Of a DNA stretch of 64,000 nucleotides, positions 14,459-24,018 are shown in pieces. The notes under the pieces were generated by a model, which ran no database searches, had not been told where the DNA came from, and saw nothing but the letters and a program-made list of their open reading frames with translations. This DNA is from Pontixanthobacter luteolus. Its GTDB lineage: Bacteria; Pseudomonadota; Alphaproteobacteria; Sphingomonadales; Sphingomonadaceae. The translations under genes were made by a program, and so were the position numbers. Location: assembly GCF_009828095.1 (NCBI RefSeq), contig NZ_WTYP01000001.1:868001-932000 (forward strand), given 5' to 3'. Each line of letters begins with the position of its first letter. Position 1 is the first letter of the stretch.

Positions 14459-17241
14459 CTTGCGTCAGGCTCCCCAGGAATGTTGTCGTCGCTATGCGCG
14501 GTAGTATGCGGCACGGTTTGTTCGCTATCGCGGCCGACCATTTCTTCTACCACTGCATCCTCCGCTTCATTCTCGGGTGCTTCTTCTTCATCCAGTTTTG
14601 CAACACTGACGATTTTTTCTTTATCGTCAACATTGAATAGCCTGACGCCGGCACTGGCCCGGCCAATAACACGCAGAGTGTCGAGGCCGATGCGGATTAG
14701 TTTCGCCTGATCGGTGACCAGCATGAGCTGGTCGGACTTGGTCGCCGTGAAGCTGGCGACCACAGGGCCGTTCCGCTTGATATTGTCGATATTGGTGATC
14801 CCTTGGCCACCGCGCCCGGCCTTCCGGTATTCGTAGGCAGAGGAAATCTTGCCGTAGCCATTGGCGCAGACCGTCAGCACGAACTGCTCAGCCTCTGCCA
14901 TTTCGGCATGTTCGGCGGACAGTTCAGGAGCGTCATCGTCGGCTTTCCATGGTGCTACCTTGAGATAGGCATCGCGCTCGTCAGGTGTTGCCGAACCGCC
15001 GTGGAGGATAGACAGCGAGACCACGCTGTCATCGTCTTTAAGGCGCATACCGCGGACACCGGTAGAGGTCCGGCTCTGGAATTCGCGAATATCTTCGCCG
15101 CCAAAGCGGATTGCCTTGCCTTGTCTGGAGGCGAGCAGGACATCATCGCCAGCCTCGAGCAAAGCAACACCGATCAGGTGGTCTTCGCTTTCGTCGTCAA
15201 ATCGCATCGCGAACTTTCCGTTCGACGGGATGTTGGCAAATGCGTCCATTGAATTGCGGCGCACGTTGCCTTTCGATGTCGCGAACACAACGTTGAGCGC
15301 GCCCCAACTGTCTTCATCCTCGGGCAGCGGCAGGACTGTCTGGATTGTTTCGCCATCCCCGAGCGAAGGGAGGAGGTTGACGATCGGGCGGCCGCGAGTG
15401 GTTGGTCCGCCTTCTGGCAGTTTCCAGACTTTCAAGCGGTAAACCTTGCCCGCCGTGGAGAAGAACAGCACCGGATTGTGGGTGCTGGTCACGAACATTT
15501 CGCTGACCGCATCCTCGTCTTTCGTTGCCATCCCGGCGCGGCCTTTGCCGCCCCGGTTCTGGGCGCGGAACGTCGAGAGCGGCGTGCGCTTGATGTAGCC
15601 GTCGAGTGTGACTGTCACGACCATTTCGTCGCGTTCGATCAGGTCTTCATCTTCGAGGCCGTCCCACGCGGGCGCAATTTCGGTGATGCGCGGCGTGGCG
15701 TAGCTTTCGCGGATTTCGACAAGTTCGGCGCGCAAGACGCCGTATAGCTTAACCCGGTCGCCAAGAATGGAGAGGTATGCCTCGATCGAGATCGCGAGTT
15801 CTTTCAGCTCGTCACCGATCTCGTCTCGGCCAAGCGCGGTCAGGCGGTGAAGGCGTAGTTCAAGGATCGCCTTAACCTGCCGTTCGGAAAGGCGATAAGT
15901 TCCGCCTGCCTGATCGGAATCCGGTTCGATTGCCTCGACCAATTTGATGTACTGGGCAATGTCACCGATCGGCCATTCCTTGGCCCGCAACTTTGCACGT
16001 GCTTCTGCCGGATTTGGTGCGCTGCGGATCATGGCAACGACTTCGTCCAGGTTGGACACCGCGACCACCAGGCCAAGCAAGATGTGAGCGCGATCACGCG
16101 CTTTGTTCAGTTCGAACTTGGTGCGGCGAGTGATGACCTCTTCGCGGAACTGAATGAACGCCTGAATGATGTCGCGTAGCTTCATCACTTCCGGACGCCC
16201 GCCGCGGATGGCGAGCATGTTTGCCGGGAATGAAGACTGGGCAGGGGTGTGCCGCCAGATCTGGTTGAGAACCACTTCGGCAGTCGCGTCGCGTTTCAGG
16301 TCGATGACCACGCGAACACCCATCCGGCTTGATTCGTCACGAATGTCGGAAACGCCCTCAATGCGCTTCTCTTTCGCTGCCTCGGCCAGTTTCTCGACCA
16401 GATTGGACTTGCCCACCTGATACGGAATCGACGTAAGAATGATGCTTTCGCGGTCGCCGCGCCTAGTCTCGATCTCGTGACGGCAGCGCATGAGGATCGA
16501 ACCGCGTCCGGTCGTGTATGCGGAACGCGCGCCCGACTGGCCCAGGATCAGCGGGGCCGTGGGGAAATCCGGGCCGGGAATGATTTCGAAAAGTTCTTCC
16601 GAGGTGATCCCAGGGTTTTCGATGAAGGCGAGGCATCCATCGATTACTTCGCCAAGATTATGCGGCGGGACATTGGTCGCCATACCAACCGCGATACCGC
16701 CGGCACCGTTGACCAGCAGGTTCGGGAAACGGGCAGGAAGAACTGTCGGCTCTTCGCGGGAACCATCGTAGTTTTCCGCGAAATCGACAGTATCCTTGTC
16801 GAGATCATCGAGGAGCGAATTGGCCACCTTCGCCAGGCGGGCCTCGGTATAACGCATCGATGCAGGCGGATCGGGGTCCATTGAACCGAAATTGCCCTGA
16901 CCGTCGATGAGGGGGACACGCAGCGACCAATCCTGCGTCATGCGGGCCAGTGCGTCGTAAATCGCGCTGTCGCCATGCGGGTGATAGTTACCCATCACGT
17001 CGCCGACGATTTTTGCCGATTTACGATAGGGGCGGCCAGCAACAAAGCCGCCTTCGTTACTGGCGAACAGGATGCGCCGGTGCACAGGCTTCAGTCCATC
17101 GCGAACGTCAGGGAGTGCGCGGCTGACAATTACGCTCATCGCGTAATCGAGGTAGCTCGTCTTCATCTCATCGACGATGTCGATCCGCGAATATTCTTGC
17201 GGTGAAGCGGGCGGGGTGATGGTGTCTGTATCGTCGCTCAA
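14455..17241 (-). CDS. gyrA: DNA gyrase subunit A
   Basis: A 928-residue type II topoisomerase subunit that cuts and rejoins DNA to introduce negative supercoils with GyrB. The catalytic tyrosine is Y131 in SMRYTEAR. The quinolone-determining segment HPHGDSAIYD keeps Ser92 and Asp96 (E. coli S83 and D87), the drug-sensitive state. The GyrA-box QNRGGKG marks it as GyrA rather than ParC. I propose TTG 17241 as the start (protein begins SDDTDTITPP); upstream in-frame codons back to 17310 show no family similarity. An acidic C-terminal tail follows the beta-pinwheel domain. Confidence 0.95.
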   Translation of the reverse strand: MSDDTDTITPPASPQEYSRIDIVDEMKTSYLDYAMSVIVSRALPDVRDGLKPVHRRILFASNEGGFVAGRPYRKSAKIVGDVMGNYHPHGDSAIYDALARMTQDWSLRVPLIDGQGNFGSMDPDPPASMRYTEARLAKVANSLLDDLDKDTVDFAENYDGSREEPTVLPARFPNLLVNGAGGIAVGMATNVPPHNLGEVIDGCLAFIENPGITSEELFEIIPGPDFPTAPLILGQSGARSAYTTGRGSILMRCRHEIETRRGDRESIILTSIPYQVGKSNLVEKLAEAAKEKRIEGVSDIRDESSRMGVRVVIDLKRDATAEVVLNQIWRHTPAQSSFPANMLAIRGGRPEVMKLRDIIQAFIQFREEVITRRTKFELNKARDRAHILLGLVVAVSNLDEVVAMIRSAPNPAEARAKLRAKEWPIGDIAQYIKLVEAIEPDSDQAGGTYRLSERQVKAILELRLHRLTALGRDEIGDELKELAISIEAYLSILGDRVKLYGVLRAELVEIRESYATPRITEIAPAWDGLEDEDLIERDEMVVTVTLDGYIKRTPLSTFRAQNRGGKGRAGMATKDEDAVSEMFVTSTHNPVLFFSTAGKVYRLKVWKLPEGGPTTRGRPIVNLLPSLGDGETIQTVLPLPEDEDSWGALNVVFATSKGNVRRNSMDAFANIPSNGKFAMRFDDESEDHLIGVALLEAGDDVLLASRQGKAIRFGGEDIREFQSRTSTGVRGMRLKDDDSVVSLSILHGGSATPDERDAYLKVAPWKADDDAPELSAEHAEMAEAEQFVLTVCANGYGKISSAYEYRKAGRGGQGITNIDNIKRNGPVVASFTATKSDQLMLVTDQAKLIRIGLDTLRVIGRASAGVRLFNVDDKEKIVSVAKLDEEEAPENEAEDAVVEEMVGRDSEQTVPHTTAHSDDNIPGEPDAS

Positions 17242-17548
17242 GGTATCTCTTTTCCAGGTCAATGAAGCCAGAAGAACTAACCTCGAGAGCCTAGGGGAAT
17301 GCGCGCCCATCCGCCACTAAACTATGCCCTGCGAAGCCCCGTATTCGAGGGTTTTCCACACTTGCCTAGGATCATCAGGGTAATGGCTGCTTTCAGGGGC
17401 GTTCAATGTCCATTCAGCACGCTTCAGCTACCAATTGTTGCAATACGCGGCATGAAACGGCATTGCGCCGTATGTGAGACGTAGTTTCCGCCAGATTGGA
17501 TTTTCCCCAAGATGGCTTTTTCGAATTTATCAATGGGAGACACCCCTA
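17242..17548. other. 307-base intergenic region between divergent gyrA and a secreted-protein gene
   Basis: It should hold the promoters of gyrA (leftward) and of the gene at 17549 (rightward). I see no convincing operator, riboswitch or small gene. ATACG and CGTAT half-sites at about 17442-17471 form only a weak 5-bp inverted repeat. GGGAGA lies 8 bases before the ATG at 17549 and serves as its ribosome-binding site. Confidence 0.5.
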
Positions 17549-18877
17549 ATGTTTGCAATCGCACGCACAAAACCCTCGCGCCGCACCGGTTCCAGCCTGG
17601 CGCTGGCCATTGCGCTCGCCAGTGGCACCGCACTTGGTCTCGTCGCATTCGAAGCGCCGGCCCATGCCGCGAAGAAGAAAAAGAAAGAATCCGCACCAAA
17701 GGCGAACTACAGCAAGAATTTCGTGAAGGTTTATCAGACTGTCAACGAGTTGCTGACCGGTGAAAATGCCGACCCCGTGGCAGCCAAGGCTGCTGTGCCG
17801 GGCATGCTTGAACAGATTGAAACCGACGATGACAAGCGTCTCGCAGGCAGCGTCCTGTTCAATGTTGGGCGCGAAAATGATGATGTCGCTATGCAGCGTC
17901 GTGGTTTCGACATGATGATTGAAAGTGGCAAGGTTGCGGCTACGGAACTGCCGCAGTACCTGGTAAATTCAGGTGAGTTTGCCCGCCAGGCTGGTGACTA
18001 CGACGCGGCGCGGGCGCGCTTCGCTCAGGCAATTGATGCCGGTTACACCGGGGATCTCGTTTCGGTTGTTGCCAGCACGTACTTTGACAATGACCAGTAT
18101 GCTGAAGGCGTGAAATATCTTCGTCAGAATATCGACAAGGCGGCGGCCGCTGGAAAGGTGCCTACGGAAATCTGGATCGACGTCGGCTTCTCGGTCGCCT
18201 ATAATAATGATCTGGTCGAAGACGCCATCGCGCTGTCGATGCAGGCCATCGAATATTACCCGAGTGACAAGAACTGGGCCAACGCTTTCGCTGTCCAGCG
18301 CAATACCCTCGATATGTCCGATGACATCACTCTGGATCTGCTCCGACTGGCTGCGGCCAAAGGAGCCCTTTCCAGCGACCGTGACTATTCTGACTATATT
18401 CAGGCTGCCGACGCGATCCGCCTTCCGGGCGAAGTTTCGCGCATCCTGAACGAAGCGGTATCGAAAGGCGTGCTGAAGACCTCGGACCCGTTCGTAGCTG
18501 AAGCGAAGAGCGCTTCGGAATCGCGCCTCTCCGCCGATCGGGCCGAATTGCCTGCCTACGAGCGCGACGCAAAGAAGCCGGGTGCAAAGCCGGTTGCCGT
18601 GAACGTGGCTGCGGATTTGCTTTATTCGTACGGCGAACCAGCCAAGGCTGAAGAGATTTACGCGATCGCAGCAACGCTGCCGGGTCTCGACAGCAACCGC
18701 GTGATGACCCGTATGGGCATGGCGCAGGTAGCTCAGGGCAAGTTTGCTGAAGCTAAGGAAACCTTCGCCAAGGTGACCGGAGCGCGCGCTTACGTTGCAC
18801 GCCTGTGGTCGACCTATGCGGATACGCAGATGGAAGCAGAGCCAGCACTGGATGCGGCTCCAGAAGCCAGCAGCTAA
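17549..18877 (+). CDS. Secreted helical-repeat (TPR-like) protein of unknown function
   Basis: A 442-residue protein. The N-terminal signal peptide has a basic start (MFAIARTKPSRRTG), a hydrophobic core and a likely cleavage after AHA (about residue 36), followed by a Lys-rich stretch. The mature part is made of repeated helical pairs containing Ala/Tyr-rich segments such as ARFAQAIDAGYTG and GKFAEAKETFAKV, like tetratricopeptide repeats. I do not recognise a named family. The start is chosen by GGGAGA and the signal peptide. A strong terminator follows at 18902-18931, so the gene is probably monocistronic. Confidence 0.75.
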   Translation: MFAIARTKPSRRTGSSLALAIALASGTALGLVAFEAPAHAAKKKKKESAPKANYSKNFVKVYQTVNELLTGENADPVAAKAAVPGMLEQIETDDDKRLAGSVLFNVGRENDDVAMQRRGFDMMIESGKVAATELPQYLVNSGEFARQAGDYDAARARFAQAIDAGYTGDLVSVVASTYFDNDQYAEGVKYLRQNIDKAAAAGKVPTEIWIDVGFSVAYNNDLVEDAIALSMQAIEYYPSDKNWANAFAVQRNTLDMSDDITLDLLRLAAAKGALSSDRDYSDYIQAADAIRLPGEVSRILNEAVSKGVLKTSDPFVAEAKSASESRLSADRAELPAYERDAKKPGAKPVAVNVAADLLYSYGEPAKAEEIYAIAATLPGLDSNRVMTRMGMAQVAQGKFAEAKETFAKVTGARAYVARLWSTYADTQMEAEPALDAAPEASS

Positions 18878-18901
18878 TCACAGCTAAAACCAATTGAAGA
18901 A

Positions 18902-18931
18902 GGGCGCGGATTAACTTCCGCGCCCTTTTTT
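18902..18931 (+). terminator. Rho-independent terminator
   Basis: GGGCGCGGA-TTAACT-TCCGCGCCC followed by TTTTTT: a 9-bp GC-rich stem, 6-base loop and T-run just after the secreted repeat protein gene. Read from the other strand the hairpin is preceded by an A-run and followed by a T-rich stretch, so it may also end transcription of the convergent NYN gene. Confidence 0.92.
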
Positions 18932-18938
18932 GAGCCTT

Positions 18939-19649
18939 TTACCGCAGCCGCTTGACGTAAATCTGACCGTTTTCGCGGCGTTCGACCGCAAAATTGGCAA
19001 TCGATTCAATCAGGTCTATCAGCCGCGAATAGCCATAATTGCGGGTGTCGAAACTGGACCTGTTGCCGGCGCGCTGGCCGACTTCCGACAGCTTTGCATA
19101 GCCTTGCTCATCCCGCTTGCTGGCGTTGTAAGCATCGAAAAGCAGGTGAAGCAGGTCGTCATCAAGAGGACCTGATTTTGCAGGCTCTGCTTTCTCTTCC
19201 TTCTCTGCCTTTATCAGCGCGTTCACGTCGATAAAACGTGTGCATGCCTCGCGGAAGGCTTCCGGTGTTTTTGCACCGCCAAACCCATAAACCGGATACC
19301 CGTCCTGCCGGATACGCATGGCCAGAGGCATGAAATCGCTGTCCGAGCTCATAATCCCGAAACCTTGCACGCGACCACGATAGAGCATGTCCATCGCATC
19401 GATGGTCATCTTCATGTCTGTCGCGTTCTTGCCCTTCGTCAGGTCGAATTGCTGCGAAGGTTCGATGCCATATCGGTGCATCCGGTCGATCCAGCCCTTG
19501 AGCGAGGTCTTTCGCCAATTGCCGTAAGCCCGCCGGATGTTGACTTGCCCCAGTTCGGCAAGGACGGTCAGGACGGGATCAATACCAGCAGGGCTCGCAT
19601 TGTCGGCGTCAATCAGGAGCGCGATATTCAGATTGTGTGCTTCAGACAT
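18939..19649 (-). CDS. NYN-domain protein with C-terminal OST-HTH/LOTUS-like domain
   Basis: A 236-residue protein. The N-terminal half is a NYN (PIN-like) nuclease domain: ALLIDADNA at residues 10-18 gives the first acidic residues, TDMKMTIDAMD the middle and IMSSDSDFMPLAMRIR the last, the usual metal-binding Asp set. Residues about 165-236 (DDDLLHLLFDAYN, YAKLSEVGQRAGNR) look like an OST-HTH/LOTUS winged helix, a probable RNA-binding module. The pair is known from bacterial LabA/DUF88 proteins and suggests an RNA nuclease; the target is unknown. It is convergent with the upstream neighbour across a shared terminator. Confidence 0.8.
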   Translation of the reverse strand: MSEAHNLNIALLIDADNASPAGIDPVLTVLAELGQVNIRRAYGNWRKTSLKGWIDRMHRYGIEPSQQFDLTKGKNATDMKMTIDAMDMLYRGRVQGFGIMSSDSDFMPLAMRIRQDGYPVYGFGGAKTPEAFREACTRFIDVNALIKAEKEEKAEPAKSGPLDDDLLHLLFDAYNASKRDEQGYAKLSEVGQRAGNRSSFDTRNYGYSRLIDLIESIANFAVERRENGQIYVKRLR

Positions 19650-19672
19650 TTGTGTGCTCCGTCCGGCGAAAC

Positions 19673-20326
19673 TCAGGAAGCAGGTACAAAATCGCCAGTG
19701 GCTTCATCAAGCAGGTGCAGCACCCCATCGGAAATCGCGAAATATGCCCCCCGCAGCGTTAGCGCGCCGCGTTCTTCCTTCTGCTGCACGCATGGGAAGG
19801 TGCGGAGATTTTTGAGGCTGGCTTTTACGGCCGCAAGTTCCATGGCCTTTTCAGCATCGCGGCCAGTGGTACCCATGCTCTCAGCGATCGGGTCACGTAC
19901 CTCGTCCAGCAGGCCGATCCAGTCAGCGACAAATCCGCCCTGTCCCGGCTCATTGCCATGCAGGTCCTGGGTGAGGGCAGCCTGGCAGCCGCCGCACATC
20001 CCGTGGCCCATCACCATTACTTCTGAAACTTTCAGGAATTGTACCGCAAATTCGAGCGCAGCAGATACGCCATGCAAACCGGGTGTTGTTTCGAAGGGAG
20101 GCACCATCGCGGCAACATTTCGCACCACGAATATCTGGCCCGGGTCCACATCGAAAATCTGCGCTGGGTCGACGCGGGAATCAGAGCAGGCGATGACCAT
20201 GGTCTTTGGTGCTTGCCCGTCTTTCAGAGCGCTCCAGCGTTCACGCTCGGAAACCCAGTCATTGTCACGAAATCGGCGATAGCCCTCTAGAAGGCCGTCC
20301 AAAGCTGTCTCATGTGTATGTGTCAT
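19673..20326 (-). CDS. Beta-class carbonic anhydrase
   Basis: A 217-residue zinc enzyme interconverting CO2 and bicarbonate. The zinc ligands and switch residues are visible as C47 and D49 in ACSDSR, and H108 and C111 in GHGMCGGC, the classic beta-CA set. The start is taken as the ATG at 20326 (MTHTHETALDG); an upstream TTG at 20362 is in frame but adds unconserved residues, and ribosome-binding support is weak for both. It is divergent from lipA with a 49-base gap. Confidence 0.92.
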   Translation of the reverse strand: MTHTHETALDGLLEGYRRFRDNDWVSERERWSALKDGQAPKTMVIACSDSRVDPAQIFDVDPGQIFVVRNVAAMVPPFETTPGLHGVSAALEFAVQFLKVSEVMVMGHGMCGGCQAALTQDLHGNEPGQGGFVADWIGLLDEVRDPIAESMGTTGRDAEKAMELAAVKASLKNLRTFPCVQQKEERGALTLRGAYFAISDGVLHLLDEATGDFVPAS

Positions 20327-20375
20327 GGCATAGCAAATGGCCTGCGCCATTGCCTCTGGCAAGTCCCGACACTAA

Positions 20376-21338
20376 ATGGCCCACATGAACGATCTATCGG
20401 CAGCACCCGCATCACCCGAAGAACGCGCACCTCGCCAGCGCAAGCCCGACTGGATTCGCGTGAAAGCGCCCGTCAGCAAGGGCTATCACGAGACACGCAA
20501 GCTGATGCGCGAATTGAACCTCAATACGGTTTGTGAAGAGGCCGCCTGTCCCAACATTGGCGAATGCTGGACGAAAAAACACGCAACCGTGATGATTCTG
20601 GGCGATGTCTGCACGCGGGCCTGCGCATTCTGCAATGTCAAAACCGGTATGCCGCGCATTGTCGACCCGATGGAACCGGAGAATACGGCGATTGCAGCGG
20701 GGAAAATGGGCCTCGAGCATATCGTTATCACTTCGGTTGACCGCGACGATCTTCCCGATGGCGGGGCAGGGCAATTCGTAAAAGTGATCAAGGCACTGCG
20801 CCGCGAGACGCCAGATACCACAATCGAAATCCTGACCCCTGATTTCCGCGGCAAGATGCGCGCGGCGGTCGAGGCAATCTGCGAAGCAGGGCCAGACGTG
20901 TATAATCACAATCTGGAAACCGTGCCGCGTCTTTACCCGACCATCAGGCCAGGTGCACGGTACTATGCGTCGCTTCGCCTCCTCGAAGAAGTCAAAAGCC
21001 ATGACCCGATGATCTTTACCAAGTCCGGTATCATGCTGGGCTTGGGTGAGCAGCGGTTGGAGGTGCACCAGGTCATGGACGACATGCGTAGCGCCGATAT
21101 CGATTTCATGACGATGGGCCAGTATCTCCAACCGACACCGAAACACGCGAAGGTGGAGGATTTTGTCACCCCCAAAGCGTTCGACGCATTCGGCGCAATC
21201 GCGCGGGCCAAGGGATTTTTGCAGGTTGCTTCGTCACCGCTAACGCGTTCCAGCTATCACGCAGGCGATGATTTCGCGGAAATGAAAGCTGCGCGGGAAG
21301 CGAAGCTCGCGAAACAAGCTGCCAAGCAGGGCAACTGA
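20376..21338 (+). CDS. lipA: Lipoyl synthase
   Basis: A 320-residue radical SAM enzyme that inserts two sulfurs into protein-bound octanoyl groups to make lipoate, needed by the pyruvate dehydrogenase proteins in this window. Two Fe-S motifs are visible: the auxiliary-cluster [12 protein letters not shown] and the radical [11 protein letters not shown] (CxxxCxxC). The family-typical MTVGQYLQPT stretch appears as [16 protein letters not shown] 20376 is used; ATG 20385 is also possible. The next gene starts on its last base. Confidence 0.96.
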   Translation: MAHMNDLSAAPASPEERAPRQRKPDWIRVKAPVSKGYHETRKLMRELNLNTVCEEAACPNIGECWTKKHATVMILGDVCTRACAFCNVKTGMPRIVDPMEPENTAIAAGKMGLEHIVITSVDRDDLPDGGAGQFVKVIKALRRETPDTTIEILTPDFRGKMRAAVEAICEAGPDVYNHNLETVPRLYPTIRPGARYYASLRLLEEVKSHDPMIFTKSGIMLGLGEQRLEVHQVMDDMRSADIDFMTMGQYLQPTPKHAKVEDFVTPKAFDAFGAIARAKGFLQVASSPLTRSSYHAGDDFAEMKAAREAKLAKQAAKQGN

Positions 21339-21799
21339 TGCCCGGTATCCGAGAAAAACGGATACTGCCCTATAGCGCAGAACAGATGTTCGATCTGGTG
21401 GCCGATGTCGCCCGATATCCTGAATTTCTGCCGTGGGTCGTGGCAACCCGGGTGAGGTCGGATTCCGAAAGCGAGATGATCGCAGACATGGTCGTCGGTT
21501 TCAAATCGATCCGCGAGAAGTTCACATCAAAGGTCATGAAACATCGGCCGCTCTCGATCACGGTCCATTATGTCGACGGCCCGCTGAGGGATCTGGATAA
21601 TTCCTGGCAGTTCATGCCGCGGGATGACGGAGGTTGCGAAGTCGATTTTTGCGTTGAGTTCACCTTCAAGAACCGCGTTTTCGAAGCAATGGCAGGTCAG
21701 TATTTCGACCGTGCATTTCGCAAGATGATGGCAGCGTTCGAAGCGAGGGCCGCCCAGCTTTACGGCAGCAGCAACTCCAGCGCACAAAGCGTCGCCTGA
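21338..21799 (+). CDS. Coq10/RatA-type START-domain protein
   Basis: A 153-residue SRPBCC/START-fold protein beginning [20 protein letters not shown] with VADVARYPEFLPWV, which is the Coq10/RatA signature. Eukaryotic Coq10 binds ubiquinone and supports respiration; E. coli RatA was described as a ribosome-subunit-association inhibitor. The alphaproteobacterial genes beside lipA are usually named ubiquinone-binding proteins, so I prefer a quinone role. The start is fused to the lipA stop (TGATG). Its 3' end overlaps the convergent cinA by 40 bases. Confidence 0.85.
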   Translation: MPGIREKRILPYSAEQMFDLVADVARYPEFLPWVVATRVRSDSESEMIADMVVGFKSIREKFTSKVMKHRPLSITVHYVDGPLRDLDNSWQFMPRDDGGCEVDFCVEFTFKNRVFEAMAGQYFDRAFRKMMAAFEARAAQLYGSSNSSAQSVA

Positions 21800-22260
21800 C
21801 GGCGAACCTCAGCGCGGCCAACATCGCCGAAGCTTTTCAGTTCACCTTCCGGCTCGCCATTTTCGTCACGCTGCGCGCGTGCGAAAACGACCGTTCCCAC
21901 CGGCTTAAGATCAGTGCCGCCGCCAGGTCCGGCCACGCCGCTAATCGCAATTGCAACATCGGCATTGCTGTTCTTGAGCGCGCCTTGGGCCATCGCCCAA
22001 ACGCAGGCAATCGAGACTGCACCGAAGGTTTCGATGATGTCGCTTGCCACGTCCAGGCTCTGCATCTTTGCATCGTTGGAATAGGTTACAAAACCGCGGT
22101 CCAGGACTGCCGAAGAACCCGGTATTTCGGTGAGGGCCGCCGCGACCAATCCGCCGGTACAGCTTTCGGCCAAGGCGATCGTGCGGCCTATGGCAGCATT
22201 TTCTTCGACCACTCGCTTTGCAAGTGCGTCAATATCAGATGGCAGAAGACCTGCGGTCAT
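21760..22260 (-). CDS. CinA C-terminal-type nicotinamide-nucleotide amidohydrolase
   Basis: A 166-residue stand-alone CinA C-terminal (PncC) domain that deamidates nicotinamide mononucleotide in pyridine-nucleotide salvage. It has the signature LAESCTGGLVAAALTEIPGS, then GFVTYSNDAK and AISGVAGPGGGTDLKPVGTV. The start ATG at 22260 overlaps the stop of the adjacent minus gene (ATGA), which decides it against a longer version starting at 22278. Confidence 0.9.
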   Translation of the reverse strand: MTAGLLPSDIDALAKRVVEENAAIGRTIALAESCTGGLVAAALTEIPGSSAVLDRGFVTYSNDAKMQSLDVASDIIETFGAVSIACVWAMAQGALKNSNADVAIAISGVAGPGGGTDLKPVGTVVFARAQRDENGEPEGELKSFGDVGRAEVRRQATLCALELLLP

Positions 22261-22793
22261 TTGGCTTCGTAAGGACAAATTTCAGGGTCCTTTACGCCTG
22301 CAAAATCGACCAGCAGGGCAAGGAAACCGCCAACATTCTCTGGCGGGAGAGGCGAGAGCAATTCGACCGTACGCTCGATCTTGCCGCAATCTTTCAATTT
22401 GATTTCTTCAGCAATTTTCAGCGAGATTATGCCGTCCACGAAGGGGCGCATGGCCTCCTCCGGCAACGCCGTGAAGATATCTGCATTGGAACTGCTCCCG
22501 CTGCCGGAAGAAGCGAATTGTCCCAACAATCTGGCGGCACCCGCCCAGCGCTCATCCTGCTGCGCTGAATACGGCGCGATGAATGACTGGCCTCGGTTCG
22601 CGATGAAACCTGTATCGGCGAATTCGCCCGCGCATTTGGAGGTATAGGCATCGTACAGGATCGGCATCGAATAGATCGTCGCATCGACAACATCCGCTTG
22701 CTCGACACAGTCTTGCGCCATGGCAATCTGCGGCTGAGCAAGGCAGAGCACGGCGCACAGCGCCCCTGATGCTTTCAACTTGCGATAAGTCAT
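22257..22793 (-). CDS. Small secreted protein of unknown function
   Basis: A 178-residue protein with a clear signal peptide (MTYRKLKASGALCAVLCLAQ, cleavage likely after AMA near residue 26). The mature part contains four Cys (DCVEQAD, SKCAGE, KDCGK, EICPYE), which suggests two disulfides in the periplasm. I do not recognise the family. It lies 9 bases after ispDF and is coupled to cinA by a 4-base overlap, so all three are probably one operon. Confidence 0.65.
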   Translation of the reverse strand: MTYRKLKASGALCAVLCLAQPQIAMAQDCVEQADVVDATIYSMPILYDAYTSKCAGEFADTGFIANRGQSFIAPYSAQQDERWAGAARLLGQFASSGSGSSSNADIFTALPEEAMRPFVDGIISLKIAEEIKLKDCGKIERTVELLSPLPPENVGGFLALLVDFAGVKDPEICPYEAK

Positions 22794-22802
22794 TGTACTT
22801 TC

Positions 22803-23951
22803 CTAAATCCTGATCACGGTTGCGACGGCCTGGGCAGCGATGCCTTCCTGTCGGCCGGTGTATCCAAGTCGTTCTGTGGTAGTGGCTTTCACGCTAACGA
22901 ATTGCGAGTCAATGCCGAGCAGCCCGGCAATGCGCGATCTCATTGCGTCGCGGTGCGGCCCTATTTTCGGTGCCTCGCAAATGATGGTCAGATCAATGTT
23001 GCCCACCTGATAACCCGCCTCTGCCACGAGATCGGCCGCGTGCTGAAGGAACTGATCGGACGAAGCACCTTTCCAGCGATCATCGGAGGGCGGGAAGTGC
23101 TGGCCGATGTCGCCTGCGGCAACCGCGCCAAGCATCGCATCGACGATTGCATGCAGCGCGACGTCTGCATCGCTGTGTCCGGACAGGCCATGACTGTGCT
23201 CTATCCTGATGCCGCCGAGCCAGAGCTCTTCGCCAGCGACCAGACGGTGGACATCATAACCCATCCCGGTTCGATAAATCGGTGTTTCAGACATGAAATC
23301 CTCTGCAAAAGTAAGCTTTTTGAGGGCCTCGTCACCTTCAACATGGGCGACATCGTGCCCGGCCGCCTTGAGCACCTGCGCGTCGTCGCCGGCAGTGGGC
23401 GCGCCGGGCCAGCTGCGGTGGGCGGACAGAATGTCGGCAAAGCGGAATGCCTGCGGTGTTTGCACGCGGCGAAGGGTATCACGGTCGGCCGATCCCGCCA
23501 TCAAGCCGTCTTCATCGATGGAAAGACTGTCCACCACAGGCAAAACGGGGGCAGCGCCCTTGTGCTTTTCAAGAGCCGTGAACAGCCTGTGCAGCACAGC
23601 CGGGCGAATTTCGGGCCGGGCAGCATCGTGAACGATGACCCGTTCCGGCGGCTGCTGGGCCAGTGCCTCCAACCCGCGTCGGACCGATTCCTGTCTTGTT
23701 TTGCCGCCGACAACGAACCGGGCGGCCGCCACCTCACCAATAGCCTGCTGCGCCAATTCCTCTCCGTTTTCCGGAATGACCAGAATGATGGGATCGGCGC
23801 CAGCTGCGGCAAGAGCTTCGACCGAGTGGCGCACCACGGGTTTCCCGCGCCAGTTTGCAAATTGCTTGGGGACCGGCTGCCCGGCGCGGATACCCTTGCC
23901 GGCGGCAACGACAATGGCCGCAAAGGGAGGAAATGAATTTGCCTTCGCCAT
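22803..23951 (-). CDS. ispDF: Bifunctional IspD/IspF isoprenoid enzyme
   Basis: A 382-residue fusion of two steps of the MEP isoprenoid pathway. Residues about 1-220 are IspD (MEP cytidylyltransferase): [27 protein letters not shown] and TPQAFRF. Residues about 225-382 are IspF (MEcPP synthase): GMGYDVHRL and [18 protein letters not shown] carry the metal-binding Asp and His. The step between them, IspE, is not in the window. IspDF fusions are well known in alphaproteobacteria. The start is the ATG at 23951 ([10 protein letters not shown]); a longer frame to 24065 overlaps the divergent dusB start. Confidence 0.95.
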   Translation of the reverse strand: MAKANSFPPFAAIVVAAGKGIRAGQPVPKQFANWRGKPVVRHSVEALAAAGADPIILVIPENGEELAQQAIGEVAAARFVVGGKTRQESVRRGLEALAQQPPERVIVHDAARPEIRPAVLHRLFTALEKHKGAAPVLPVVDSLSIDEDGLMAGSADRDTLRRVQTPQAFRFADILSAHRSWPGAPTAGDDAQVLKAAGHDVAHVEGDEALKKLTFAEDFMSETPIYRTGMGYDVHRLVAGEELWLGGIRIEHSHGLSGHSDADVALHAIVDAMLGAVAAGDIGQHFPPSDDRWKGASSDQFLQHAADLVAEAGYQVGNIDLTIICEAPKIGPHRDAMRSRIAGLLGIDSQFVSVKATTTERLGYTGRQEGIAAQAVATVIRI

Positions 23952-24018
23952 GGCACCGGGCGCTAGCTGCTTGCGTGCAATGCTGCAATGCACTATGCGC
24001 TGCCCAAATTTTAGGCAC

